This document shows positions 1 through 6,368 of a stretch of DNA of 9,727 bases, piece by piece. The translations under genes were made by a program, and so were the position numbers. Origin of the DNA: Lachnospiraceae bacterium (GTDB lineage Bacteria; Bacillota; Clostridia; Lachnospirales; Lachnospiraceae); assembly GCA_009774235.1 (NCBI GenBank), contig VSNJ01000148.1, forward strand, positions 1 through 9,727, written 5' to 3'. The notes under the pieces are model-generated. The model had not been told where the DNA came from and did no database searches. It saw nothing but the letters and a program-made list of their open reading frames with translations. The number at the start of each line of letters is the position of its first letter. Positions within the stretch are counted from its first letter, which is position 1.

Positions 1-60
1 AGGGTTGTTTTACTGTTCAGTTATCAAGGTCCTTTGCTGTTGCCTTTGTTTGCGCCAGCG
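1..60 (-). other. Probable rRNA operon leader (5' transcribed spacer)
   Basis: Read on the minus strand, this stretch follows a consensus rRNA-type promoter and contains CCTTGATAACTGAACAGT (reverse complement of about 13-30). That resembles the CTTTGAAAACTGAACA-like boxA/processing element found before 16S or 23S rRNA in Firmicutes. No mature rRNA sequence is visible inside the window, so the 16S gene should start beyond the left edge. The promoter and leader motif are seen; the rRNA operon itself is inferred. Confidence 0.6.
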
Positions 61-66
61 TGTTAA

Positions 67-95
67 ATATTACCACACCTCTTCAATCTTGTCAA
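67..95 (-). promoter_or_regulatory. Strong sigma-A promoter, rRNA type
   Basis: On the minus strand there is a perfect -35 box TTGACA (90-95), a 17-base spacer, and a near-perfect -10 box TAATAT (67-72). The A/T-rich tract upstream (about 96-130) looks like an UP element. Transcription would start near position 60 and run off the left edge. Strength and context fit an rRNA operon promoter. A second TATAAT-like box at 141-146 has no convincing -35 box. Confidence 0.8.
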
Positions 96-176
96 CAACT
101 TTTTTTATTTATTTTATATAATATTTATGCCCTTATCTTTATTATAATATACTACTATAATCCAGAAAATAAGCAT

Positions 177-202
177 AAAAAAACACAGTAACTTCTACTG
201 CG
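177..202 (-). terminator. Intrinsic terminator after tRNA-Ser(GGA)
   Basis: On the minus strand, CGCAGTA and TACTGTG pair as a 7-bp stem (one G-U pair) around a five-base loop and are followed directly by seven T residues (177-183). It lies five bases after the end of tRNA-Ser(GGA). It would end the tRNA transcript before the rRNA-type promoter further left. Confidence 0.8.
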
Positions 203-206
203 TCAA

Positions 207-295
207 CGGAGAAAGAGGGATTTGAACCCTCGCGCCGCTATTAACGGCCTACTCCCTTTCCAGGGGAGCCCCTTCAGCCTCTTGGGTATTTCTCC
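207..295 (-). tRNA. tRNA-Ser (anticodon GGA)
   Basis: This is an 89-base class II tRNA on the minus strand. The acceptor stem is GGAGAAA/TTTCTCC with discriminator G at 207. The anticodon stem-loop CTCCC-CTGGAAA-GGGAG gives anticodon GGA, which reads UCC and UCU. The long variable arm has a GCCG/CGGC stem, and the T arm is GAGGG-TTCAAAT-CCCTC. No CCA is encoded: the sequence after the discriminator is TTGA. The 3' end must therefore be trimmed and CCA added, which suits the RNase Z encoded in the same window. A terminator follows immediately. Confidence 0.96.
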
Positions 296-469
296 TCGTG
301 CTGGTTGTACTACACAGTGTCTATCTAACTTACCATCTTCCATGATAAGCCTTTTTCTTATTTAATAATACATACACCTGCAAAATAAAAGCAGGTCATA
401 AAAACCTGGCAGGTCTCTACTGGCTACATATATATAACTACCTATACTATAACCATTATTTTCATTAAA
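296..469. other. Spacer between the two tRNA-Ser genes
   Basis: There is no coding potential and no clear promoter on the minus strand. Two short hairpins are visible: CTTATCAT/ATGGTAAG (329-349, loop GGAAG, one G-U pair) and ACCTGC/GCAGGT (376-396, nine-base loop). A minus-strand ACCT-GCC-AGGT followed by TTTTT (about 401-414) could be a weak terminator after tRNA-Ser(UGA), but its four-base stem is too short to rely on. Whether the two tRNAs share a transcript is unresolved. Confidence 0.4.
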
Positions 470-555
470 CGGAGAGAGTGGGATTCGAACCCACGCGCCC
501 TTGCGGACAAACGGTTTTCAAGACCGCCTCGTTATGACCTCTTCGATATCTCTCC
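470..555 (-). tRNA. tRNA-Ser (anticodon UGA)
   Basis: This is an 86-base class II tRNA on the minus strand. The acceptor stem is GGAGAGA/TCTCTCC with discriminator G at 470. The anticodon stem-loop GCGGT-CTTGAAA-ACCGT gives anticodon UGA, which reads UCA and related codons. It has a variable arm, and the T arm is GTGGG-TTCGAAT-CCCAC. No CCA is encoded, and the base after the discriminator is U. A good promoter lies about 44 bases upstream. It is not a t6A substrate, since t6A marks tRNAs that read ANN codons. Confidence 0.96.
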
Positions 556-571
556 ATATTATATTTTGTTT

Positions 572-628
572 AGCGCCTTTCCCTTACAGCGCTTTGCTAG
601 TATAACATCATTTTATATATTTCGTCAA
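572..628 (-). promoter_or_regulatory. Promoter and leader hairpin of the tRNA-Ser(UGA) transcript
   Basis: On the minus strand there is TTGACG at -35 (623-628), an 18-base spacer and TATACT at -10 (599-604). The leader then forms a 6-bp hairpin AGCGCT/GGCGCT (572-593) before the tRNA 5' end at 555. The hairpin may help 5' processing; that is inference. The same promoter could also serve tRNA-Ser(GGA) if transcription reads through. Confidence 0.7.
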
Positions 629-695
629 CCCCTTTTTTGAAATTTTTTTAATTTTTTTTCAAAAAATATAAACGTATTAACCTTAAAGCGGCACC

Positions 696-780
696 AAGCC
701 CCAGAAAACCGTTATTCTGAGGCTTACCCTTAAGAATGTCTGAAAGCTAAAAAAGTACAAACCATAAGAATAAATTCTTA
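696..780 (-). terminator. Stem-loops downstream of tsaD, possible terminator
   Basis: An 11-bp stem (696-706 with 715-725, eight-base loop) follows tsaD. In the minus-strand RNA its only non-Watson-Crick pair is G-U, whereas on the plus strand it would be a C-A mismatch, so it looks selected as minus-strand RNA. There is no T-run directly after it; a T-rich tract comes about 25-50 bases later. A smaller AT stem, TAAGAAT/ATTCTTA (765-780), overlaps the tsaD stop and is followed by TGGTTTGTAC and then TTTTTT. Either could end the tsaD transcript. Confidence 0.45.
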
Positions 781-1800
781 AACGCATCCCAGTTTAAGAT
801 TTGGTACTGCATTCAAATCCAGCCCGCTTCTTGTTCCAGCCATAAAGTTATAATAGCCCTGGACTGCAATCATAACAGCATTATCTGTACAATATACAGG
901 TGATGGATAATATAATTCTATTTCATTAATTTTGCAGCTATCCTGCATTGCAGCACGAAGAAAAGAATTGGCAGCAACTCCTCCAGCAACCGCAATTTTA
1001 TGGCTGCCATATTGCTTTGCAGCATTAACAGACCTGCTTACAAGTACATCTGCCACTGCCTGCTGGAAAGATGCTGCTACATCAGCTACATTAACTTCTA
1101 CATTTTTCATATCACAACTGTTTAAATAATTAAGCACTGCCGACTTAAGGCCAGAAAAACTAAAGTCAAATTCACAGCCATCAACCTTAGCACGTGGAAA
1201 ATTAATTGCAGCCGGGTTGCCGTTCTTTGCTACCCTGTCTATCTCAGGTCCTCCTGGATAGCCCAGGCCAAGTGCCCTTGCAACCTTGTCAAATGCCTCA
1301 CCTGCTGCATCATCATGTGTATGTCCTATTATATCAAACTTATTATAGCCAGATACCTGTACAAGATGTGTATGCCCCCCTGATACAACAAGGCACAAAA
1401 ATGGTGGCTCCAGGCTGCTATGCTCAATATAATTTGCTGCAATATGCCCTTCAATATGATGTACACCCACAAGCGGCTTACTTGCTGCATATGCTATTGC
1501 TTTTGCAGTGCCAACCCCTACAAGAAGCGGGCCTGCGAGACCTGGTCCATACGTCACACATACAGCATCAATTCCAGACAGTGCCACACCTGCTTCTGCC
1601 AATGCCTCTTCTATAACATAATTTATTCTTTCAATATGTTTACGTGATGCTATTTCTGGTACAACACCACCATAAAGTGTATGGATATCTATTTGTGAAG
1701 ATATAATATTTGATAAAACTTCCCTGCCATTTCTTACAACAGCAGCTGCTGTTTCATCACAAGAACTTTCAATTCCAAGCATTAATATATCATTTGACAT
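778..1800 (-). CDS. tsaD: tRNA N6-threonylcarbamoyladenosine (t6A) transferase subunit TsaD
   Basis: TsaD is the catalytic subunit that moves the threonylcarbamoyl group from threonylcarbamoyl-AMP to A37 of ANN-decoding tRNAs in the cytoplasm, working with TsaB and TsaE. The 340-residue protein has the usual family length. Visible signatures are the N-terminal GIESSCDET, the metal-binding HIEGH (115-119), SGGHTHL (140-146), the LGYPGGPEID loop (179-188), VAGGVAANS (271-279) and CTDNAVMIA (304-312). I chose the ATG at 1800 because GGAGG sits four bases upstream; an in-frame ATG at 1824 would add eight residues with no such site. It is the last gene of the second minus-strand block, 42 bases after the unknown membrane protein. 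All known active-site motifs are intact. Confidence 0.97.
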   Translation of the reverse strand: MSNDILMLGIESSCDETAAAVVRNGREVLSNIISSQIDIHTLYGGVVPEIASRKHIERINYVIEEALAEAGVALSGIDAVCVTYGPGLAGPLLVGVGTAKAIAYAASKPLVGVHHIEGHIAANYIEHSSLEPPFLCLVVSGGHTHLVQVSGYNKFDIIGHTHDDAAGEAFDKVARALGLGYPGGPEIDRVAKNGNPAAINFPRAKVDGCEFDFSFSGLKSAVLNYLNSCDMKNVEVNVADVAASFQQAVADVLVSRSVNAAKQYGSHKIAVAGGVAANSFLRAAMQDSCKINEIELYYPSPVYCTDNAVMIAVQGYYNFMAGTRSGLDLNAVPNLKLGCV

Positions 1801-1842
1801 ATTTCCTCCACGCACTATAACCATAGTGCCTCTATCTTTTAA

Positions 1843-2451
1843 TTATTTTTCCTCACTATCTTCCTCATCCTGGCTGTCAAGCTGTTCCCATCCTAATATC
1901 TTCCACTTACCTTCACCATCATCCCTGCACATAAATTTCTCATAGACCTTTGTACGTTCCGATTTCTGTTTGATAAGGGCATTACACATTACATAAGCAC
2001 ACTCTTTGCCATCAACTTCACCATATACAGTAGAACTATTAGACTCAACTGAGTACATGGCAATATTCCTTTTGTTTTTCCTGTAATCTTCCCTGTCACT
2101 TTTAAAACTGCTTAACATATTTTCCCATGAATTTTCTTCCCTTGCAAGGAATTCTTCATCATACAGTTTACGCAGCTGTTCCAGCAACTTTTCAAACTCT
2201 TCATCATCCATTTTTTCATTATACATGCACTTATTAAAACGCCAATATAACTTCACTACTTCAGCAGGAGTTTCAGGATATTTTGTATCAAGGTCTTTAA
2301 CAAGAAGTTTCTCTACCTCTGTCCCTGGCTCTTTCTCTTCTCCTGTATCTTTGGACTGCCTTGTTATAACATAATAAACCACCAGCACAACTGCTGCTGC
2401 ACACAACATTAAAACAAAAGCTGTCACTATCTTTTTTTTCTGCTTATCCAT
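1843..2451 (-). CDS. Membrane-anchored protein of unknown function (DUF6715-like)
   Basis: This 202-residue protein has a short basic N-terminus, one membrane segment (about 8-29), and a highly charged extracytoplasmic part. The topology suggests a signal anchor with the C-terminal 170 residues outside the membrane. The motif around 62-74 (PAEVVKLYWRFNK) and the overall build resemble small Lachnospiraceae proteins that I recall as DUF6715; the family name is from memory and needs a profile search. A beta-rich part near 132-190 ends in KWKILGWEQ, followed by an acidic tail. No enzyme motif is visible. The start is secure: AAGGAGGT lies six bases before ATG. It lies between rnz and tsaD, probably in one transcript. 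Confidence 0.75.
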   Translation of the reverse strand: MDKQKKKIVTAFVLMLCAAAVVLVVYYVITRQSKDTGEEKEPGTEVEKLLVKDLDTKYPETPAEVVKLYWRFNKCMYNEKMDDEEFEKLLEQLRKLYDEEFLAREENSWENMLSSFKSDREDYRKNKRNIAMYSVESNSSTVYGEVDGKECAYVMCNALIKQKSERTKVYEKFMCRDDGEGKWKILGWEQLDSQDEEDSEEK

Positions 2452-2524
2452 AACCGTACCTCCTTAATATATATGCCTTTTATACATTATACAACATACC
2501 AGGGGTATTTGCACTATTTTCTGG

Positions 2525-3439
2525 TTACTCTTCTTCTGGAAACCCAAGGGTAACACTTCTGCAGTCCTTTGCTGCATATGCATTTGCAAATATCTTCCTG
2601 GCATCTTTTATATAATCTCCAGGCCTTAATAATGACGGGCTGTAATGGGTAAGCCACATTTCTTTGACCTCTGCATCTCTGGCAACCTGTGCTGCTTCGC
2701 AGAAAGTCATATGTTTATTTTCAACAGCTTTGGACACCTTGCCCTCTTCCCCATACATTCCTTCACATATTAATAAATCGGCATCTTTGGCATTTTTAAT
2801 TAGGCTTGGTACTGGTCTTGTATCTGTACAATATGTAACTTTTATACCTTTCCTTGCTGGTCCTGTAACCATTCCAGGAGTAAAAACCTTTCCTTCATGT
2901 TCTACGGTTTCCCCTTTCTGCAGGCGGCTCCACAATTTCAAAGGGACTTCATTTTCTTTTGCAAGTTCTGGATAAAAACGTCCGCCACGTGGAACATTTA
3001 TTGTATATCCATAACATGTAATATTATGGTTCACTTTAAATGCCCTTATATTATATCCATTAATCTCTATGTCCTGTTCTGCCCCAGCAAGCTCAATAAA
3101 CTCAAGTTTAAATGGAAGTCCAGGGGCAATTACAAGAAGTGAGTCCACTACCTTTTCAAGCCCTTTTGGTCCTATAAGGGTAACAGGAGCTGTACGTTCA
3201 GAATTACCCATAGACAGCAAAAGACCTGGCAGCCCGCTTATATGGTCGCCATGGTAATGTGTAAAACATATTGTATCTATAGGATTAACACTCCAGCCTT
3301 TTTCACGGATTGCAATCTGTGTACCTTCCCCACAGTCAACCAGAAGACTGCTGCCGCCAAGCCTTGCCATAAGGGCAGTAAGCCAGCGGCCTGGCAGTGG
3401 CATCATTCCACTTGTTCCAAGCAAACATAAATCTAACAT
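2525..3439 (-). CDS. rnz: Ribonuclease Z (tRNA 3' endonuclease)
   Basis: RNase Z cuts tRNA precursors just after the discriminator base so that CCA can be added. The 304-residue protein matches the short bacterial form. The metallo-beta-lactamase zinc motif HYHGDH is at 61-66, with further ligands H138 (VNHN), D206 (CTDTRP), and H265 (LTHYS). H243 (NKHMT) also fits the family pattern. The PxKLW segment and GPARKG (193-198) fit the substrate-binding region. I chose ATG at 3439, preceded by GGGGA at suitable spacing; it gives the usual MLDLCLLGT start. An ATG at 3451 would add four residues and has a weaker site. A hairpin lies in the gap upstream. The two CCA-less tRNA-Ser genes in this window are plausible substrates. 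Confidence 0.96.
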   Translation of the reverse strand: MLDLCLLGTSGMMPLPGRWLTALMARLGGSSLLVDCGEGTQIAIREKGWSVNPIDTICFTHYHGDHISGLPGLLLSMGNSERTAPVTLIGPKGLEKVVDSLLVIAPGLPFKLEFIELAGAEQDIEINGYNIRAFKVNHNITCYGYTINVPRGGRFYPELAKENEVPLKLWSRLQKGETVEHEGKVFTPGMVTGPARKGIKVTYCTDTRPVPSLIKNAKDADLLICEGMYGEEGKVSKAVENKHMTFCEAAQVARDAEVKEMWLTHYSPSLLRPGDYIKDARKIFANAYAAKDCRSVTLGFPEEE

Positions 3440-3458
3440 ATATTTCCCCATTTCTTAA

Positions 3459-3475
3459 TGCTGGCAATACCAGCA
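3459..3475 (-). repeat. Short intergenic hairpin upstream of rnz
   Basis: TGCTGG and CCAGCA form a perfect 6-bp stem around a five-base loop between the CxxC gene and rnz. No T-run follows on the minus strand, so it is unlikely to be a strong terminator. It may be a processing or mRNA-stability element within the operon; that is inference. Confidence 0.45.
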
Positions 3476-3480
3476 ATAAA

Positions 3481-3696
3481 TTATAACTCTGTCACATCTA
3501 TAACCTCAGGAGGTATTGCAAATTTTTCTACCATTTTATCATAACATTCTTCACAAATTACAAAAGAATGGAGGGTAGTATCTTTTTTTGAAAAATACCC
3601 CCACTGCTTCCTTGCCTCAAATGCATCCTCTAATAGTATATTATTTTCCATATGGAGCTGTCTTCCACATACATTACAAAATATCCTTTTATTCAT
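3481..3696 (-). CDS. Small CxxC...CxxC protein, probable zinc ribbon
   Basis: This 71-residue protein has two cysteine pairs, C7-N-V-C10 and C48-E-E-C51, spaced as in a four-cysteine zinc knuckle or ribbon. I do not recognise the family. The start is firm: AAGGAGGA lies six bases before ATG. It begins the second minus-strand block and is 41 bases upstream of rnz, so co-transcription with rnz is likely. It might bind zinc and nucleic acid or a protein partner, but no function can be assigned. Confidence 0.75.
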   Translation of the reverse strand: MNKRIFCNVCGRQLHMENNILLEDAFEARKQWGYFSKKDTTLHSFVICEECYDKMVEKFAIPPEVIDVTEL

Positions 3697-3890
3697 GGCA
3701 GTTCCTCCTTAGTTTATACATAAATTATTTAAGATAACAGAGAAATAATCTGTACCTGGCGTTTACCTTATCCAGAACAAGTTTTTTTTTAAACTTATGA
3801 TATGGTATATAATATATGTTTTATGTATATTTGTATAGTGGAAATGCATGGCAGGCAGATTATGCATTTTAGTACACATATTTTAAAAAA
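3697..3890. other. Gap between the two tRNA-maturation gene blocks, with palindromes
   Basis: This 194-base AT-rich gap separates rimI from the CxxC gene. It contains three palindromes. AAATGCAT/ATGCATTT (3842-3849 and 3862-3869, 12-base loop) lies 22 bases after the rimI stop and may mark a transcript end, though no T-run follows. AAGTTT/AAACTT (3779-3796) has a T6 loop. ACAGA/TCTGT (3737-3753) lies nearest the downstream gene. I found no convincing -35/-10 pair on the minus strand, so the promoter of the second block is not located. Confidence 0.5.
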
Positions 3891-4373
3891 TCAATCCCTA
3901 TTAGCATTAAGTACCAGCTTTTTTTCCATAACTATTGCATCTGCATATGGGTTTGAATAATAAGCTTTTCTTCTTCCAATTTCCTTAAAACCCATTTTTT
4001 TATAAAAATCTAATGCAGGAAGGTTGTCTTCCCTGGCTTCAAGCAAAACCCCTTCTGTCTTAAGGCTTATACAACGTAAAATACTCTCTTCTAAAAGCCT
4101 GCTGGCAATATGGCAGCGCCTGTATTCTTTTTTTACAGCAATATTACATAAATCTGCTGTTTCATAAGATGTTATAATTGTACAATACGCAATGATACAT
4201 CCATTAATTTCTGCAACCATATAAATATTCCCTGTCCTTAAACATGCTTTCTTATAAGCTGTAAGGTCTGGATGTGCACCAAAAAAAAGACTTTCCATAG
4301 CAATTACTTCATCTAAATCTTCCTGGCGCATACTGCGTATACACACATTTTCTATATTTTTATAAACATCCAT
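3891..4373 (-). CDS. rimI: Ribosomal protein alanine N-acetyltransferase RimI-like (GNAT)
   Basis: RimI acetylates the N-terminal alanine of ribosomal protein S18 using acetyl-CoA. The 160-residue protein has the GNAT fold order: IRSMRQEDL at 12-20, NIAV (77-80), the acetyl-CoA loop at 85-90, LLEAREDNLPALDFYKKMGF (110-129) and RRKAYYSNP (134-142). E112 and Y124 align with the Glu and Tyr proposed as catalytic in Salmonella RimI. In the pyrophosphate loop (R/Q-x-x-G-x-G/A) the first glycine is H88 (RRCHIA), which is unusual. The ATG is two bases after the tsaB stop, so translation is probably coupled. Placement after tsaE and tsaB is the common Firmicutes order. Confidence 0.93.
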   Translation of the reverse strand: MDVYKNIENVCIRSMRQEDLDEVIAMESLFFGAHPDLTAYKKACLRTGNIYMVAEINGCIIAYCTIITSYETADLCNIAVKKEYRRCHIASRLLEESILRCISLKTEGVLLEAREDNLPALDFYKKMGFKEIGRRKAYYSNPYADAIVMEKKLVLNANRD

Positions 4374-4375
4374 AA

Positions 4376-5089
4376 TTACGCCTTGCCCTTTACCAGACGC
4401 TCTTCACGTTCACGTTCAGCCTGTGGCTTACGTAGATAAAAAGGCCTGTACTCTGCTGCACTTACGTACTTTCCCTCACCATAATATATAATTCCAAGAG
4501 CGGCAACAGAAGCAGCACTCTGTTTTACCATATGGCAAGGTGCAAATAAATACTTTATCCCCATTTTATCCTGTATAACATCCTTATATACATCCACACC
4601 ATCACCAAGGAAAAGCACTTCTCCGCCAGCTTGTTCCAGTTCCAGCAAAATATCACTTATATTAACTGCCTTCTGTTCTATTATATTAACAAGCTTTCCA
4701 TTATCCATATGGTATGCTGCAGTATATACCTGGTTTCTTCTTGCATCCATAAGCGGGCATATTATGCCATTATAACATGCTGCACGGTATGCAAGCCCGT
4801 CAAGTGTTGGAACAGGTATAACTGGTTTCTTTAATGCAAGCCCAAGCCCCTTTGCTGTTGCTGAACCTATCCTTAACCCTGTAAATGAGCCAGGACCTGA
4901 TGCAACAGCTATTGCGTCAATATCCTCAAGCGGAATTTCTGACATCTGTACAGCTTTGTCAAGCATTGGCAGCAATGTCTGCGAATGTGTCTGTCTGTTA
5001 TTCACCGTAAATTCTGATATAATATTATTATCATCTGCTACTGCCACAGATGCAGTTACTCCTGAACTGTCTATTGCTAATACCTTCAT
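4376..5089 (-). CDS. tsaB: t6A biosynthesis scaffold protein TsaB
   Basis: TsaB is a non-catalytic paralogue of TsaD that dimerises with it and recruits TsaE for t6A37 formation. The 237-residue protein shows LAIDSS (4-9), the THSQTLLP segment (34-41) and the family hallmark GPGSFTGLRIG (65-75). It lacks the HxxxH metal motif of TsaD, as expected. The ATG is six bases after the tsaE stop. The nearest strong Shine-Dalgarno, GGAGG at 5103-5107, lies 13 bases upstream, inside the tsaE end; this long spacing suggests coupled translation. The in-frame tsaE stop excludes any longer start. Confidence 0.96.
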   Translation of the reverse strand: MKVLAIDSSGVTASVAVADDNNIISEFTVNNRQTHSQTLLPMLDKAVQMSEIPLEDIDAIAVASGPGSFTGLRIGSATAKGLGLALKKPVIPVPTLDGLAYRAACYNGIICPLMDARRNQVYTAAYHMDNGKLVNIIEQKAVNISDILLELEQAGGEVLFLGDGVDVYKDVIQDKMGIKYLFAPCHMVKQSAASVAALGIIYYGEGKYVSAAEYRPFYLRKPQAEREREERLVKGKA

Positions 5090-5095
5090 TGCACT

Positions 5096-5530
5096 TTACC
5101 AGCCTCCTATATCTATATGCCTGTAATCAAAACCTTTCTGCAAATCCTTCTCAATGGTTACTTTTATACATCCCTCTGGTATAATCTCCTTAACCAGCCC
5201 TGCCCATTCTACAAGACATACACCATCACCAAAAAAATAATCCTCATATCCTATATCGTCCATCTCTTCTATTCCTGCAATCCTGTATACATCAAAATGG
5301 TATAATGGAATACGCCCGGTATCATAAACCTGGACTATAGTAAAAGTAGGGCTGCTTATAGTTTCTTCTATACCAAGCCCCTGTCCAAGCCCTTTTGCAA
5401 AAACAGTCTTACCTGCGCCAAGGTCACCATCAAGAAGTATAATATCACCCGGATGGCAGGCCTCACCAAGCCTTCTGCCTGCTTCAAATGTATCCTTTTC
5501 ACAAAAACTTTCTATAACCTGGTCTTCCAT
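5096..5530 (-). CDS. tsaE: tRNA t6A biosynthesis ATPase TsaE
   Basis: TsaE is a small P-loop ATPase that binds TsaB-TsaD and supports repeated t6A catalysis. The 144-residue length is typical. Walker A is GDLGAGKT (35-42), followed by SSPTFTIV (59-66), HFDVYR (78-83) and LVEWA (106-110), all hallmarks of the family. The ATG lies six bases after the upstream stop, with AGGA just before it in the overlapping context. The operon order ycxB-like, tsaE, tsaB, rimI is compact and suggests one transcript. Confidence 0.96.
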   Translation of the reverse strand: MEDQVIESFCEKDTFEAGRRLGEACHPGDIILLDGDLGAGKTVFAKGLGQGLGIEETISSPTFTIVQVYDTGRIPLYHFDVYRIAGIEEMDDIGYEDYFFGDGVCLVEWAGLVKEIIPEGCIKVTIEKDLQKGFDYRHIDIGGW

Positions 5531-5536
5531 AACATC

Positions 5537-6097
5537 CTAATCCTCTTTCCTGTCTGCCCCAGAAACACTTTCCTCTTCTTTTATATTATCCTCTTCTTCT
5601 GGTTCATAATCCTTATACTTGTCCATCATATCATTTACAATAGCCAGGGCTGTATCAAACTGTCCCCCACACTGGCTTTTAGGAAAGATAAATGCCCTTA
5701 CTGGTGACATATAAAGATACATTGCATTTCTGGCCAGTTTCTTTTTCCTTACTTCATACCATTTCACAAATGCCTGCTGCCCGTCTTGTGAAATTTCTAT
5801 TCCTTCTTCTGAAAGCCTGTAATGCAAGACATTATTAATACTTTCATTCCTCTTTACCTGTACCTTTGCTTTCCAATACAACATAAATGGCTGGACAACT
5901 GTAAATAACAGGCCTATTATTATAAGTGCCATTATTGTTGTTTTGTCAAGATACTTATACCTTATAGCACATATGGCAAGACTGCCAAAACTGATGACAA
6001 GCCCAGCTATCCCCGATATAGCCGAATACGTATGGTGCATTGAAAATACATAAAGTTCAGCTGCTGTAAGCCTTATATCAAATTCTGCTTCTTTCAT
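5537..6097 (-). CDS. YcxB-like membrane protein
   Basis: This 186-residue protein has two membrane segments (about 26-46 and 54-74), both near the N-terminus. A soluble part with YRLSEEGIEIS (93-103), KWYEVRKKK (112-120) and YLYMSPVRAFIFPK (127-140) is the pattern of the YcxB-like C-terminal domain. An acidic, probably disordered tail follows (162-186). The function of YcxB proteins is unknown. AGAGGA lies nine bases before the ATG. It is the first gene of the tsaE-tsaB-rimI block, six bases from tsaE. Its promoter should lie in 6098-6240, but I see no clear one there. Confidence 0.85.
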   Translation of the reverse strand: MKEAEFDIRLTAAELYVFSMHHTYSAISGIAGLVISFGSLAICAIRYKYLDKTTIMALIIIGLLFTVVQPFMLYWKAKVQVKRNESINNVLHYRLSEEGIEISQDGQQAFVKWYEVRKKKLARNAMYLYMSPVRAFIFPKSQCGGQFDTALAIVNDMMDKYKDYEPEEEDNIKEEESVSGADRKED

Positions 6098-6144
6098 AAT
6101 CTAATTCCTCTATTGCAAATTTCTTATTAACCCCATAAACAGGA

Positions 6145-6161
6145 TAACATTCTTTATGTTA
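6145..6161. repeat. Perfect short palindrome upstream of the ycxB-like gene
   Basis: TAACAT and ATGTTA are perfect 6-base arms around five bases, 48 bases before the ycxB-like start. It could be an operator or a leader hairpin of the tsaE operon. The sequence shows only the symmetry. Confidence 0.4.
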
Positions 6162-6197
6162 CAACAAAACTGTAAAAAAAACAACACATCCACTTAA

Positions 6198-6333
6198 TTT
6201 TTCACGTCCATTTCATAAATTCCAATAATTTCTATTATCCGTTTTTGTGGGAACAGACAGTTTCCTATGACAGCTGCCAGAAAAGGATAAATAAAAATTA
6301 TTATATGAAATTTTATGAAATGGACATGAAAAA
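6198..6333. repeat. Large imperfect inverted repeat
   Basis: The outer arms, 6198-6219 and 6312-6333, are 22 bases each and match with one mismatch (core CC-ATTTCATAAA). The match continues inward with gaps: ATAATTT, then TTATCC at 6235-6240 against GGATAA at 6285-6290, then a T4/A4 stretch. The result is a hairpin about 136 bases long with a loop near 6251-6275. No target-site duplication is evident and there is no transposase, so it is either a MITE-like element or a regulatory/structured RNA. It sits just upstream of the RelA/SpoT fusion promoter. Confidence 0.75.
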
Positions 6334-6368
6334 CAAATATAACGTATTCCATATTTTATTTTATTATG

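Noticed and set aside
31..43. CCTTTGCTGTTGC occurs both near the left edge and at about 4848-4860 in tsaB
   Set aside because: A 13-base match in one coding and one leader sequence, with no flanking similarity, is most likely chance.
329..356. Plus-strand hairpin followed by CCTTTTTC between the tRNA genes, terminator-like
   Set aside because: There is no plus-strand gene upstream that it could terminate; both neighbours are minus-strand tRNAs.
932..1647. Plus-strand frames opposite tsaD
   Set aside because: They are antisense to strongly conserved tsaD, lack ribosome binding sites and show low-complexity translations.
470..1800. Functional link between the serine tRNAs and TsaD through t6A
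   Set aside because: t6A is placed on tRNAs that read ANN codons; anticodons UGA and GGA read UCN codons, so these tRNAs are not substrates.
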